DNA from: SIG480 sp045636865
GTDB lineage: Bacteria; Bacillota; Clostridia; Oscillospirales; JAAYXM01
DNA: 64,000 nucleotides
Assembly (NCBI GenBank): GCA_045636865.1
Contig: JAZTYJ010000004.1
Span: 124,001-188,000 of the forward strand
Direction: 5' to 3'
Below the pieces are notes generated by a model. The model was not told the DNA's origin, ran no database searches, and worked only from the letters and a program-made list of their open reading frames with translations. The position numbers and the translations under genes are program-made. How positions within the stretch are numbered: position 1 is the first letter of the stretch; each line of letters starts with the position of its first letter. This document shows, one piece after another, positions 25,146 through 33,207 of this stretch.

Positions 25146-25718
25146 TTAAAGAATAACAGGCTGAATCTGGGATTTTGCGAGAGCAAACTTTAGTGTGTCG
25201 CCGATTTTTGTCATATCGGAAACGAGAGAAGTAGGCTTTCCTACCGCATCATCCTGACCGTAAGGAACGAGAAATACGTTTTTGGTAGATGATAAAACTC
25301 CGATGTTTTTCATATTCATCGCAAGTCCGTCGTTTGTAGAAACAGCAATAACAAGAGGGCGTCCGTTTCGAAGGTGCGCCTTTGCCGCCATTGTAACGGA
25401 TGTGTCGCATATTCCGCATGCAAGCTTTGCAATGGTATTTCCGGTGCACGGCGCGATTACAAGTGCATCAAGGAGCTTTTTCGGTCCGATTGGCTCGGCG
25501 TCGTGTATGGTGTGAATTATCTTCTTACCGCAGATTTCTTCTATCTCTCGGATAAAGTCTTCTGCCTTTCCGAAGCGGGTGTCTGTGCTGTATGCAAACT
25601 CTGACATTATGGGAAGTATGTCATATCCGCTTTCCTTAAGTTTTCTTATTTCGGGAACGACTTTTGAAAATGTGCAGAACGAGCCGCACATACAGAAGCC
25701 GACCGCAAAGCTTCCCAT
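25146..25718 (-). CDS. dpaB: Dipicolinate synthase subunit B
   Basis: This 190-residue flavoprotein-fold subunit of dipicolinate synthase (SpoVFB) makes the spore-core compound dipicolinic acid with DpaA. The N-terminal GFCMCGSFCTF segment, IAPCTGNTIAKLACGICDTSVTM (written here only to mark the phosphate-binding region), and SVSTNDG-like strands match the family. It follows dpaA with a 3-bp gap, so the pair is co-translated. Its presence argues for real sporulation capacity. In Bacillus the pair is expressed in the mother cell under sigma-K. Confidence 0.93.
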   Translation of the reverse strand: MGSFAVGFCMCGSFCTFSKVVPEIRKLKESGYDILPIMSEFAYSTDTRFGKAEDFIREIEEICGKKIIHTIHDAEPIGPKKLLDALVIAPCTGNTIAKLACGICDTSVTMAAKAHLRNGRPLVIAVSTNDGLAMNMKNIGVLSSTKNVFLVPYGQDDAVGKPTSLVSDMTKIGDTLKFALAKSQIQPVIL

Positions 25719-25721
25719 TGA

Positions 25722-26597
25722 TTATTTCCCCCATTCGTTGAGAATATTGTAAACAGTGCTGCGCAGGCTCTTTGCCGCAGTCAGAGGAGCAACCTTGCCG
25801 GGAAGCGAGAGTGCATGGCAGGTGCGGAGTGAGAGCGTGGATGCCGCATCAAAATCGACGCCGCCCGGAAGTGCGGCAAGGTCGCAGATGAGTGCATCGG
25901 AACGGACATTGGAAAGCGCATCCCTGTCGAGGATAAGGGACGGGATTGTGTTGAATATTATATCAAATCCGGAAAGTGATGTATTTATCTCCGAGGTCAG
26001 TATGGGTTTGTAACCGTAAGCAGAAATCCACGCGATATCGCCCGATTTTCTGGCAGAAACGGTAACGTCCGCACCGAGTCCTTTGAGATATGCCGAAAGA
26101 AGCTTTCCAATATGTCCGTAACCGAGGATAAGACAACGTGATGAGTTGAGAGTGGTCTTTTGAAGCTCCATAGCACACGCGATTGCGCCCTCGGCAGTCG
26201 GAACAGAATTCATAACGGTGAAATCCTCTCTCTCAAGACAGTCAAAAAGCCGTATTCCGCATCTTCCTGCCATTTCAAAAAGCGAGTTGTCAAGCTTGCC
26301 GCCGATAACCGTCTGGCCTATGGGGAAGAGCGAGAACATATCCTCTATTTTTATTTTGATGTCTGAAAGCGGGGCGTTGAGAAAGCCCTTGCCCGACTTT
26401 GCGGGAAGCGGCAGAACAACACAGTCAACATTTTTTGAAAGATCCGAGATGTCGGTTATCGGGATTATGTTCTCACCGACATCCGCTTTTTCAAGTGCAT
26501 ATGCAAAAACGCGATGTCCGTCTGCGGAAAGAAGTCCGGCGAGTGTTGCCTGGCGCATGTCTCCGCCGACAATTGCAAAATCGAGTTTTTTCTTCAT
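25722..26597 (-). CDS. dpaA: Dipicolinate synthase subunit A
   Basis: This 291-residue subunit (SpoVFA) has a short N-terminal domain and a C-terminal Rossmann domain (ILGYGHIGKLLSAYLKGLG, near residues 150-168). It oxidises or dehydrates the lysine-pathway intermediate to dipicolinate with DpaB. GGAAAGGA lies before the ATG at 26597. Upstream is a CATAATATA box like a sporulation-sigma -10. Together with the sipL-like gene this is the main evidence for endospore formation. Confidence 0.94.
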   Translation of the reverse strand: MKKKLDFAIVGGDMRQATLAGLLSADGHRVFAYALEKADVGENIIPITDISDLSKNVDCVVLPLPAKSGKGFLNAPLSDIKIKIEDMFSLFPIGQTVIGGKLDNSLFEMAGRCGIRLFDCLEREDFTVMNSVPTAEGAIACAMELQKTTLNSSRCLILGYGHIGKLLSAYLKGLGADVTVSARKSGDIAWISAYGYKPILTSEINTSLSGFDIIFNTIPSLILDRDALSNVRSDALICDLAALPGGVDFDAASTLSLRTCHALSLPGKVAPLTAAKSLRSTVYNILNEWGK

Positions 26598-26654
26598 AAT
26601 ATAAAAGTCATCCTTTCCTGCGCAGGTCTGTCTGGAATTTTAACTCCGTTACAG

Positions 26655-26663
26655 TATATTATG
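26655..26663 (-). promoter_or_regulatory. Possible sporulation-sigma -10 box of dpaAB
   Basis: On the minus strand CATAATATA fits the sigma-K pattern CATA-N3-TA, about 60 bp before dpaA. The AC element typical of the sigma-K -35 is present but only 14 bp upstream, shorter than usual, so the call is tentative. Confidence 0.35.
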
Positions 26664-26680
26664 GAAAGGATGAAAATGTG

Positions 26681-26713
26681 AAAACAGCACCGCCGTACGG
26701 CGATGCTGTTTTT
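26681..26713 (-). terminator. Terminator after uppP
   Basis: AAAACAGCA-c-CGCCG pairs with CGGCG-a-TGCTGTTTT with one mismatch. It separates uppP from dpaA on the minus strand. Confidence 0.75.
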
Positions 26714-26720
26714 GTATGTA

Positions 26721-27527
26721 TTAAAAAATGAGGAAATATGAAATAACCAAAAGTCCGAGAACGATTCGGTACCAGCCGAATACCTTGAAGTCGTGGCGTC
26801 TTACGTAGTTTACAAGGAACTTTACGGAGATAAGCGAAACTACATATGCAACAACCATTGCGAGGATGAGCAAAAACCACTCGCTTGTCGCAAGGATATA
26901 GTCGTTTGTAACAATTTTGAGGAAGCTTACGCCAAACATAACCGGAATTGCGAGAAAGAATGAAAACTCGGCACTTGCGGCTCTTGAGCATCCGAGAATC
27001 ATTGCTCCGAGAATTGTTGCGCCTGAACGGGATGTTCCCGGGATTATCGAAAGAACCTGAAAAAGACCGATAAAGAGTGCTGTCTTATAGGTCATCTCAC
27101 TCACGGAGGATATCTGCTCACTCTTGCGGAGCTTCTCTGCAAAGAGAAAACCTATGCCGTAAATGATGAGCATTAGGCTTACGACGAGTGGTGTTGAGAT
27201 TTTGTCCATCGCGTCGTTGAAGAGAAGTCCGAGTACGGCGGCAGGGATGCAGGCAACAATAACCTTAAGCCACATCTGCCAGGTATCCTTTTTTTCTTCA
27301 ATTGTTTTTGACGGTGAAAAGGGATTCAGCTTTTTAAAATAAAGCGTTGCGATAGCTAAAATCGCACCAAGCTGAATTACATAGAGAAAAATCTGTGAGT
27401 TGAAGAAATGCGTATCGTCAATGCCGAGAAATTCGTTTAGAAGAATCATATGCCCTGTACTGCTTATCGGCAACCACTCCGTGATACCCTCGACGATACC
27501 GAGCAAAATTGCTCTTATAATATCCAT
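26721..27527 (-). CDS. uppP: Undecaprenyl-diphosphatase (BacA/UppP)
   Basis: This 268-residue membrane enzyme recycles undecaprenyl pyrophosphate to the lipid carrier for peptidoglycan and confers bacitracin tolerance. The catalytic motif GIVEGITEWLPISSTGH is at residues 10-26 and the second motif PGTSRSGATI lies in the middle. There are about eight helices. AGGAGC precedes the ATG. It follows folT by only 5 bp, so it is probably under the THF riboswitch transcript as well. Confidence 0.96.
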   Translation of the reverse strand: MDIIRAILLGIVEGITEWLPISSTGHMILLNEFLGIDDTHFFNSQIFLYVIQLGAILAIATLYFKKLNPFSPSKTIEEKKDTWQMWLKVIVACIPAAVLGLLFNDAMDKISTPLVVSLMLIIYGIGFLFAEKLRKSEQISSVSEMTYKTALFIGLFQVLSIIPGTSRSGATILGAMILGCSRAASAEFSFFLAIPVMFGVSFLKIVTNDYILATSEWFLLILAMVVAYVVSLISVKFLVNYVRRHDFKVFGWYRIVLGLLVISYFLIF

Positions 27528-27532
27528 AATTA

Positions 27533-28084
27533 TCAGCTCCTGTTATTTTTTGTGATGCTTTTATCGATTTTTGAAAACGCCTTTAAAACAAACCATAGAA
27601 TAACAATTTCAAAGGGGAGGAGAATGATGTTTTTATAAAAATGTTCTGCCATAATCACAGCATATCCCTTTGATGAGTAAAGGCTTGCAAGCCAGTAGGC
27701 GTTTAAGAATACGTTTATAAAGATATTTATGATGGTGCGTGATGCAATTATTCTCCATATCCGGATTTCTTTTTTGTAGAAAAAGAGCGCGAACACTATG
27801 CAGGTCAGCATTTTTGAAATCGCAAAGCCCGGATGATACGCGCCCATAGGCTTTATCAGGTATCCTATGATGTCACAGGCAAAAGCGGCAAGCGATGCGG
27901 GAATGATTCCGAAACGGTAGCCTAAAATGCCGAGTGCAAGAAACGCAACGGAAAATTTCTGCGTTGAGATAGTGAAAACCGAAACTGAATCGAGCGCAAC
28001 ATAGAGCGCGATAAGTGCGGCGCACATAACGAGTGAATGAGTCGATTTGAGTTCTTTTGCAGAGTCCTTGAGATGAATGTGCAT
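27533..28084 (-). CDS. folT: Folate ECF transporter substrate-binding subunit (FolT)
   Basis: This 183-residue hydrophobic S component of an ECF transporter has about six helices. The N-terminal loop MHIHLKDSAKELKSTHSLVM leads into ALIALYVALDSVSV, and the mid-protein PMGAYHPGFAISKMLTC segment is typical of FolT. The substrate call is supported by the THF riboswitch just upstream. I use ATG 28084, 8 bases after AAGGGGG; the longer frame reads through the riboswitch. The shared ECF energising module is not in the window. Confidence 0.9.
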   Translation of the reverse strand: MHIHLKDSAKELKSTHSLVMCAALIALYVALDSVSVFTISTQKFSVAFLALGILGYRFGIIPASLAAFACDIIGYLIKPMGAYHPGFAISKMLTCIVFALFFYKKEIRIWRIIASRTIINIFINVFLNAYWLASLYSSKGYAVIMAEHFYKNIILLPFEIVILWFVLKAFSKIDKSITKNNRS

Positions 28085-28088
28085 AAAT

Positions 28089-28129
28089 ATATCCCCCTTG
28101 TGGAAATTTGTTACCACAAAGAGGACAGT
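28089..28129 (-). promoter_or_regulatory. Expression platform of the THF riboswitch
   Basis: After the aptamer the RNA reads CCTC-TTTGTGG, a 10-base loop, then CCACAA-GGGGG. The stem covers the folT ribosome site, so control is probably at translation initiation. Confidence 0.5.
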
Positions 28130-28141
28130 TTGCCGATATCT

Positions 28142-28250
28142 CGAAGCAGCGGGATGCGAAAACATCACGGTAACGCAAGGTATTTGCGTAATTCGTCCGC
28201 ACGACAACTCCCCGTCCGCACGGCACTTGCCCGATGTTTTCTACTCTGCC
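28142..28250 (-). ncRNA. Tetrahydrofolate riboswitch (THF-I)
   Basis: On the minus strand the region runs from GGCAGAGTAG (28250) to GCATCCCGCTGCTTCG (28142). It carries the conserved pieces of the THF aptamer in order: GAGTAG, AAGTGCC, a GGGAGTTGTC-like segment, ACGAA, then CCGTGATG and the closing GCATCCCGCT. It lies directly before folT, its commonest target. Confidence 0.88.
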
Positions 28251-28263
28251 TTTTTGTGATATA

Positions 28264-28320
28264 GAAAGTATATCACATATAAAAAAATAAGGCAACAAAA
28301 AGTTTCCTTTTTGTTGCCTT
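28264..28320 (-). promoter_or_regulatory. Terminator of mscL followed by the folT promoter
   Basis: AAGGCAACAAAAAG and CTTTTTGTTGCCTT (28289-28320) form a terminator with a T tract on the minus strand. Its 3' arm supplies TTGCCT as -35, 17 bp before TATACT of the folT leader, so the stop signal of one gene and the promoter of the next overlap. Confidence 0.6.
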
Positions 28321-28332
28321 GAGAGGTTTGAG

Positions 28333-28761
28333 TTATTTGCCTTCTTTGAGGAGATCGCGGATTTCGGCAAGAAGCTTTTCTTCTGCGCTCGGCTCGGGAT
28401 CTGCGACCGGTGCCGGCTCCTCTTCTTTTTTGCGGTGGAGCTTGTTGATAACTTTAACAACAACGAAGAGACAGAATGCGATGATGAAGAAGCTGATTAT
28501 GCTGTTGATGAAGTTGCCGTATGTGATGGCGTTTACGATAACTTCGCCGTCGTCTGCAACTGTTTCGGAAAGCTTGAGAGCATAGCTTGAAAAATCGATG
28601 CCGCCGATGATCCAGCCGATAAACGGCATTATAACGTCTTTTACAAGAGAATCAATGATACCCTTGAATGCACCGCCTACGACAACACCTATTGCCATAT
28701 CAATGACATTTCCACGTGAAATAAACTCTTTGAATTCTTCGATAAATTTAACTTTTTTCAT
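28333..28761 (-). CDS. mscL: Large-conductance mechanosensitive channel
   Basis: This 142-residue pentameric channel releases solutes on hypo-osmotic shock. The N-terminal amphipathic helix and first pore helix (EFKEFISRGNVIDMAIGVVV, residues about 9-28) are textbook. A periplasmic loop (about 55-75) and the second helix (SIISFFIIAFCLFVVVKVIN) follow. The C-terminal helix is charged and acidic. AAGGGGAT precedes the ATG and a terminator follows. Confidence 0.97.
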   Translation of the reverse strand: MKKVKFIEEFKEFISRGNVIDMAIGVVVGGAFKGIIDSLVKDVIMPFIGWIIGGIDFSSYALKLSETVADDGEVIVNAITYGNFINSIISFFIIAFCLFVVVKVINKLHRKKEEEPAPVADPEPSAEEKLLAEIRDLLKEGK

Positions 28762-28779
28762 TTCTTTATCCCCTTATTT

Positions 28780-29697
28780 TTATTTGTCTGTAATAGTTTC
28801 TTTTAAAGAGCCTGCAAGCCCTGCAAGTCCCTGAATGTCTGACGGAATAATGAGCTTTGTTGCATTGCCGTCCGCAACTGCCTGGAAAGCCTCTAAAGCC
28901 TTGAGTTTGATTACGGAATCGCTCGGGTTTGCTTCATTAATGAGTGCGATTGCGCGTGCAACAGCTTCCTGAGTTTTGAGGATCGCTGCTGCCTGACCCT
29001 CTGCTTCGAGAATCTGTTTTTCCTTTTCGCCTTCGGCATCAAGGATTTTTGACTGCTTCTCAGCGTCTGCACGGAGAATGCGCGCCTGCTTTTCACCCTC
29101 AGCCTCAAGAATCTGAGACTGCTTAACGCCTTCTGCCTTGAGGATTGCCTGGCGACGTTCACGTTCTGCCTTCATCTGCTTTTCCATAGCATCCTGAATT
29201 TCGCGCGGCGGAATGATGTTTTTAAGCTCAACTCGGTTTACTTTGATTCCCCACGGATCGGTTGCCTCGTCGAGAATTGTGCGCATTTTTGTGTTGATGA
29301 TGTCGCGCGATGTGAGAGTCTGGTCAAGTTCAAGATCACCGATTATGTTACGGAGAGTGGTTGCGGTGAGGTTTTCAATAGCTGAAATCGGATGTTCGAC
29401 ACCGTAGGTGTAGAGCTTCGGATCTGTTATCTGGAAGTAAACAACGGTGTCAATCTGCATTGTGACGTTATCTTTTGTGATAACCGGCTGCGGAGGGAAG
29501 TCGACAACAAGCTCCTTGAGTGATACGGGAGGTCTTGCACGCTCAATGAACGGGATCTTGAGATGAAGACCAACGCCCCAGGTTGCACGGTATGCACCGA
29601 GACGCTCAACGACTCTTGCGGATGCCTGATGCACGATAACGATGTTTGAAATGATTAGGATAAGTGCTAAAACTACAAGAATGAAAATAATAGTCAT
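28780..29697 (-). CDS. SPFH/stomatin-like membrane protein (QmcA type)
   Basis: A 305-residue protein with one N-terminal membrane helix (about residues 2-20), an SPFH/band 7 domain (about 22-180, with QASARVVERLGAY and TLRNIIGDLELDQTLTSRD) and a long charged helix with repeats of the type QILEAEGEKQARIL. Such proteins form oligomeric cages in membrane microdomains and influence proteases such as FtsH. It is preceded by an NfeD gene, the usual partner, at 25 bp. GAAAGGA precedes the ATG. Confidence 0.94.
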   Translation of the reverse strand: MTIIFILVVLALILIISNIVIVHQASARVVERLGAYRATWGVGLHLKIPFIERARPPVSLKELVVDFPPQPVITKDNVTMQIDTVVYFQITDPKLYTYGVEHPISAIENLTATTLRNIIGDLELDQTLTSRDIINTKMRTILDEATDPWGIKVNRVELKNIIPPREIQDAMEKQMKAERERRQAILKAEGVKQSQILEAEGEKQARILRADAEKQSKILDAEGEKEKQILEAEGQAAAILKTQEAVARAIALINEANPSDSVIKLKALEAFQAVADGNATKLIIPSDIQGLAGLAGSLKETITDK

Positions 29698-29722
29698 ATG
29701 CGTTTTCCTTTCTTTTTAATTT

Positions 29723-30148
29723 TTATTGTGAAAGCTCAACGATGAGCTTGACACCCTGAATGGAAAGAATTCTGACTGTAGAACCGGATGGGATGACTTC
29801 GCCGTTTTTGCTCCTTGCGCTCCAGACTTTTCCCTGAATCTTAACTTCACCTGCTTCTTTTAAGTTGTCAATCTCCGTAATAACAACGCCGATATCACCG
29901 ATGAGCATATCGGTATTTGTGGGAGTTGTCGTGAGAAGTTTTGATGAAACTGCCCGACGAAGGAGAAGGAGAGAAAGAGCGCTCGTTATGAGAAAAACGG
30001 TTATCTGAAGCCAGAGAGCCGCGTGGAGAGCAGAGGCTATAAGTGCGCAAAGCGCGCCGATGGCAAACCATATTGAAACGATGCCTGCAGTTGCCGCCTC
30101 CACAACACCGAAAAGGATCAGCGCGGCAAGCCAGAAGTAAGTGTTCAT
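29723..30148 (-). CDS. NfeD-family membrane protein
   Basis: This 141-residue protein has two to three N-terminal helices (about residues 5-70) and a C-terminal OB-fold domain (about 78-141, with IGDIGVVITEIDNLKEAGEV and STVRILSIQG). It is a short NfeD without the protease domain. It pairs with the SPFH protein encoded next to it; the two usually form a membrane scaffold complex. I start at ATG 30148, since the in-frame GTG at 30157 overlaps the AGGTGA ribosome site. Confidence 0.9.
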   Translation of the reverse strand: MNTYFWLAALILFGVVEAATAGIVSIWFAIGALCALIASALHAALWLQITVFLITSALSLLLLRRAVSSKLLTTTPTNTDMLIGDIGVVITEIDNLKEAGEVKIQGKVWSARSKNGEVIPSGSTVRILSIQGVKLIVELSQ

Positions 30149-30166
30149 AATATTCACCTCACAAAA

Positions 30167-30742
30167 TCAGTCGCGATATAGGATAACGTTTGAAATTATG
30201 CCGGTCTCGGTGTGAACCATAAAGTTTGAACCGTCTTCATTGTACCAACAGAAGATGTTTTTTGTGCTGTCGGGACCTTCGTTTGTATATTGGCAGGAAA
30301 TTTCAAGCGGAGACGAACCCATTTCGGACGCGGCAGCCTCGAGCGACATATCGGTTTTGATAAGGGGGATTTTTTCGTCTATATATCTGCCCGAGAAGGG
30401 AATAAGATTTGTTTTCGAGTTAAAGAAAAGAATTTTCGTAGCAACCGTATCGTTGGTGTCAAAAATGACCGAAACGCCGGAGGATTTTATCTCGTTGAAG
30501 TATGTGTAGAACTTTATGTCGCCGAAATCGTCATAAGATGGCGTCGGTTCGCCGTAAAGCGAATCAAGCTCTTCTTTTGTCATTCCCTGGGAAACGTTGC
30601 CATAAAGCTCATAAAGCTCATCTATGCTCTGAGGAGCAGGGAGGTTTTCATCGGGGATATCTTCAACTTTTTCCACTTCTGTGGAGAAGCAGGAAGAAAG
30701 AAGAAGTATAATAATCAGCATAAGTGGGATCAATTTTTTCAT
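30167..30742 (-). CDS. Predicted lipoprotein of unknown function
   Basis: This 191-residue protein has a type II signal peptide: MKKL, a hydrophobic run and the lipobox LSSC with Cys 18. The mature part begins with an acidic linker. It contains GMTKEELDSLYGEPTPSYDD, a pattern reminiscent of the SmpA/BamE-like or BLIP fold (two helices and a sheet). No enzymatic motif is seen. It is 18 bp upstream of the NfeD-SPFH pair on the same strand and might be part of that envelope operon. Confidence 0.75.
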   Translation of the reverse strand: MKKLIPLMLIIILLLSSCFSTEVEKVEDIPDENLPAPQSIDELYELYGNVSQGMTKEELDSLYGEPTPSYDDFGDIKFYTYFNEIKSSGVSVIFDTNDTVATKILFFNSKTNLIPFSGRYIDEKIPLIKTDMSLEAAASEMGSSPLEISCQYTNEGPDSTKNIFCWYNEDGSNFMVHTETGIISNVILYRD

Positions 30743-30836
30743 TTTAAAAGCTCCTTTTGAAAATTATTTTACCACAAATTTCCGTAAAAAAACAGAGTTT
30801 TTTGGATATAATATTATAGAAAGGTAAGTGGTTTTA

Positions 30837-31007
30837 ATGATGAATCCATTTTGGAGGGGAATGGCGGCAGGATTGATAGTAGGCGGCACGATTGTGTATT
30901 CGATAACACCGAAAAAGGGAAAGACGTGCAAATGCGTAAAAAGCAGCACGGGGAAGATTCTCAAAGGTGCAGGAAGCGTCATCGACAGTCTGCAATCTAT
31001 CCTGTGA
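30837..31007 (+). CDS. Small membrane-anchored peptide, 56 aa
   Basis: An open frame from ATG 30837 (or the adjacent ATG 30840) to TGA 31007. It begins MMNPFWRGMAAGLIVGGTIV, one membrane helix with a Gly-zipper pattern, then TPKKGKTCKC, a basic stretch with a C-x-C, and an amphipathic tail ending DSLQSIL. A TATAAT box lies at 30807-30812 and a weak AAGGT site precedes it. A terminator-like hairpin starts at its stop. It resembles the small YtxH-like or Gly-zipper peptides of Firmicutes. Function unknown. Confidence 0.6.
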   Translation: MMNPFWRGMAAGLIVGGTIVYSITPKKGKTCKCVKSSTGKILKGAGSVIDSLQSIL

Positions 31008-31029
31008 GGCGGGGTGGGAGACCTCGCCT
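31007..31029 (+). terminator. Terminator-like hairpin after the 56-aa gene
   Basis: AGGCGGGGT pairs with ACCTCGCCT (one G-U) around 5 bases. The following T tract is short, so it may be leaky. Confidence 0.45.
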
Positions 31030-31117
31030 TTACATAGTGAAATACCTCTTAAAACATTATAACATATAATGAGAGAAATGTGGAATAAAAAATTTTTCTC
31101 AAAAATCAAAAAAAAGG

Positions 31118-31146
31118 TTGCATTTTGTTTTCTCTTGTGGTATTAT
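31118..31146 (+). promoter_or_regulatory. Promoter of tRNA-Arg
   Basis: TTGCAT (31118-31123), 17 bp, TATTAT (31141-31146), about 18 bp before the mature 5' end. Confidence 0.65.
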
Positions 31147-31169
31147 AATAAAGCTGTCAAGCGAAATGT

Positions 31170-31246
31170 GCGCTGTTAGCTCAGCTGGATAGAGCGTGTG
31201 GCTACGGACCACAAGGTCGGGGATTCGAATTCTCCACAGCGCGCCA
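31170..31246 (+). tRNA. tRNA-Arg, anticodon ACG
   Basis: The acceptor arms GCGCTGT/ACAGCGC, D-arm GCTCAGCTGGATAGAGC, anticodon arm TGTGG-CTACGGA-CCACA, and T-arm with TTCGAAT form a full cloverleaf. The anticodon is ACG (read as ICG after deamination, decoding CGU/CGC/CGA). The discriminator G and CCA are encoded. A terminator follows directly. Confidence 0.97.
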
Positions 31247-31277
31247 GTCGGTTTCCTTTCGGAAACCGACTTTTTTT
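31247..31277 (+). terminator. Terminator after tRNA-Arg
   Basis: GTCGGTTTCC pairs perfectly with GGAAACCGAC around TTTC, then seven T. Confidence 0.92.
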
Positions 31278-31401
31278 ATTATCGAAAATCACGAAAAGCA
31301 TTGACAATTGCGGTGTTTTTATTATAGAATATAATGTGAATAATGGCGTATTGTGTGCATTGTTCAAACAAAAGATTTTATATCCGAAAGAGGGTTTTGA
31401 T

Positions 31402-33165
31402 ATGAAAGTAATTTACAGCAACGGTACGGTTGGTGAGTGTCCGCAGGAAGAAGAGCTTCACGTTATCCGCCATTCAGCAGCACATATAATGGCTCAGGCG
31501 ATTTCAAGGCTCTATCCGAACGCGCATTTTGCTTATGGTCCGGCAACAGAAAAAGGTTTTTACTATGACGTAGACCTTGGCGACGAAAAGCTTTCTGATG
31601 AAGATCTTTTAAAGATTGAGAAGGAAATGAAAAAGATTGTCAAGGAGAATCTTCCGATAAAGCCGTATGTTCTCCCGAGAGACGAAGCTATCGCTCTTAT
31701 GGAGAGCCGCGGTGAGAAGTATAAGGTTGAGCATATCGGCGATCTTCCGGAAGATGCAGAAATAAGCTTCTATCAGCAGGGCGACTATATCGATATGTGC
31801 GTAGGTCCGCACCTCTGTTACACAAAGGCACTCAAGGCGTTCAAGATTACCGACCAGTCAGGTGCTTACTGGAAGAATGACAAAAACAACAAGATGCTCA
31901 CACGTGTCAAGGGTATTGCTTTTGCAACACAGCAGGAGCTTGAAGAGTACTTAAAGCTCCTTGAAGAAGCAGAGCGTCGCGACCATCGCCGCATAGGTAA
32001 GGAAATGGGCCTCTTTATGTTTGCTGACGAGGCTCCGGGATTCCCGTTCTTCCTTCCGAAGGGTATGACGCTCAAGAATACACTCATCGAATACTGGAGA
32101 GAGCTCCACACACGCAATAACTATGTTGAGGTTTCAACTCCGCTCATTATGAACCGCAAGCTCTGGGAAACAAGCGGACATTGGGATCACTACAAGGATA
32201 ATATGTATTCAACTACCATCGATGAAGAAACCTTCTGCGTAAAGCCGATGAACTGCCCGGGTGGAGTTATGGTTTACCGTTCAACTCCGCACAGCTACCG
32301 TGAGCTTCCGATTCGCATGGGCGAGCTTGGTCTTGTTCATCGCCACGAGCTTCGCGGTGCACTCCACGGTCTTTTCCGCGTCCGTTGCTTTACTCAGGAC
32401 GATGCGCACATCTTTATGCGCCGTGAGCAGATCACAGACGAAATTATCGCAGTTGTAGGGCTCATAAACGAAGTTTATGAGAAATTCGGCTTTAAGTATT
32501 CTGTCGAGCTTTCAACAAGACCCGAAGACAGTATGGGTTCAGATGCAGACTGGGAGGCAGCGACAAACGGTCTCCGCGGTGCGCTTGAGCAGCTCGGACT
32601 TCCGTATACAATCAACGAGGGTGACGGCGCGTTCTACGGTCCGAAGATCGACTTCCACCTTGAAGACTCACTCGGAAGAACATGGCAGTGCGGAACGATT
32701 CAGCTTGACTTCCAGATGCCGCTTAACTTTGAGCTTGATTATATCGACGAAAACGGCGAGAAGCAGCGTCCGATTATGATTCACCGCGTATGCTTCGGTT
32801 CAATTGAGCGTTTTATCGGTATCATCACCGAGCACTTTGCAGGTAAGTATCCTGTATGGCTTGCTCCGACACAGGCAAAGGTTCTTCTTGTTTCGGAGAA
32901 GAGTGCGGAGTACGGCAAAGAGGTTTATGAGGCTCTCCGTGCAGCGGGTGTAAGAGTTGAGATGGACAACAGAAACGAAAAGATCGGATATATGATCCGC
33001 GAGGCACAGACTGTCGGTCGTGTACCGTATATGGTAATCATCGGCCAGCAGGAGGTTGAGAACAAAACTGTTTCTATCCGCTACCGCGATACTGCGGCAA
33101 ACGAAACAATGACACTTGATGAGTTTATCGCAAAGATAACAAAAGAAATCAAGGAAAGAGCATAA
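31402..33165 (+). CDS. thrS: Threonyl-tRNA synthetase lacking the TGS domain
   Basis: This 587-residue class II synthetase charges tRNA-Thr. The editing domain starts almost at once: HSAAH (24-28) and CVGPHLC. The catalytic core has MNCPGG, a motif 2 RxRxFTQDDAH-like segment, and the C-terminal anticodon-binding domain. The usual N-terminal TGS domain of about 60 residues is missing; only its first strand (MKVIYSNGTV) is left. ATG 31402 follows AGAGGG at good spacing. The longer frame would begin in the tRNA gene. The leader is about 75 nt with no T-box. Confidence 0.95.
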   Translation: MKVIYSNGTVGECPQEEELHVIRHSAAHIMAQAISRLYPNAHFAYGPATEKGFYYDVDLGDEKLSDEDLLKIEKEMKKIVKENLPIKPYVLPRDEAIALMESRGEKYKVEHIGDLPEDAEISFYQQGDYIDMCVGPHLCYTKALKAFKITDQSGAYWKNDKNNKMLTRVKGIAFATQQELEEYLKLLEEAERRDHRRIGKEMGLFMFADEAPGFPFFLPKGMTLKNTLIEYWRELHTRNNYVEVSTPLIMNRKLWETSGHWDHYKDNMYSTTIDEETFCVKPMNCPGGVMVYRSTPHSYRELPIRMGELGLVHRHELRGALHGLFRVRCFTQDDAHIFMRREQITDEIIAVVGLINEVYEKFGFKYSVELSTRPEDSMGSDADWEAATNGLRGALEQLGLPYTINEGDGAFYGPKIDFHLEDSLGRTWQCGTIQLDFQMPLNFELDYIDENGEKQRPIMIHRVCFGSIERFIGIITEHFAGKYPVWLAPTQAKVLLVSEKSAEYGKEVYEALRAAGVRVEMDNRNEKIGYMIREAQTVGRVPYMVIIGQQEVENKTVSIRYRDTAANETMTLDEFIAKITKEIKERA

Positions 33166-33171
33166 AACAAT

Positions 33172-33207
33172 AAAAACACCGATATGCAGTTGCATATCGG
33201 TGTTTTT
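33172..33207. terminator. Bidirectional terminator
   Basis: AAAAACACCGATATGCA pairs with the TGCATATCGGTGTTTTT arm between the convergent thrS and pyrR genes; the tip of the stem must open because the centre is only GT. Confidence 0.9.

Noticed and set aside
31271..31401. T-box leader before thrS
   Set aside because: The transcribed leader is about 75 nt, far too short, and has no T-box sequence or specifier stem.
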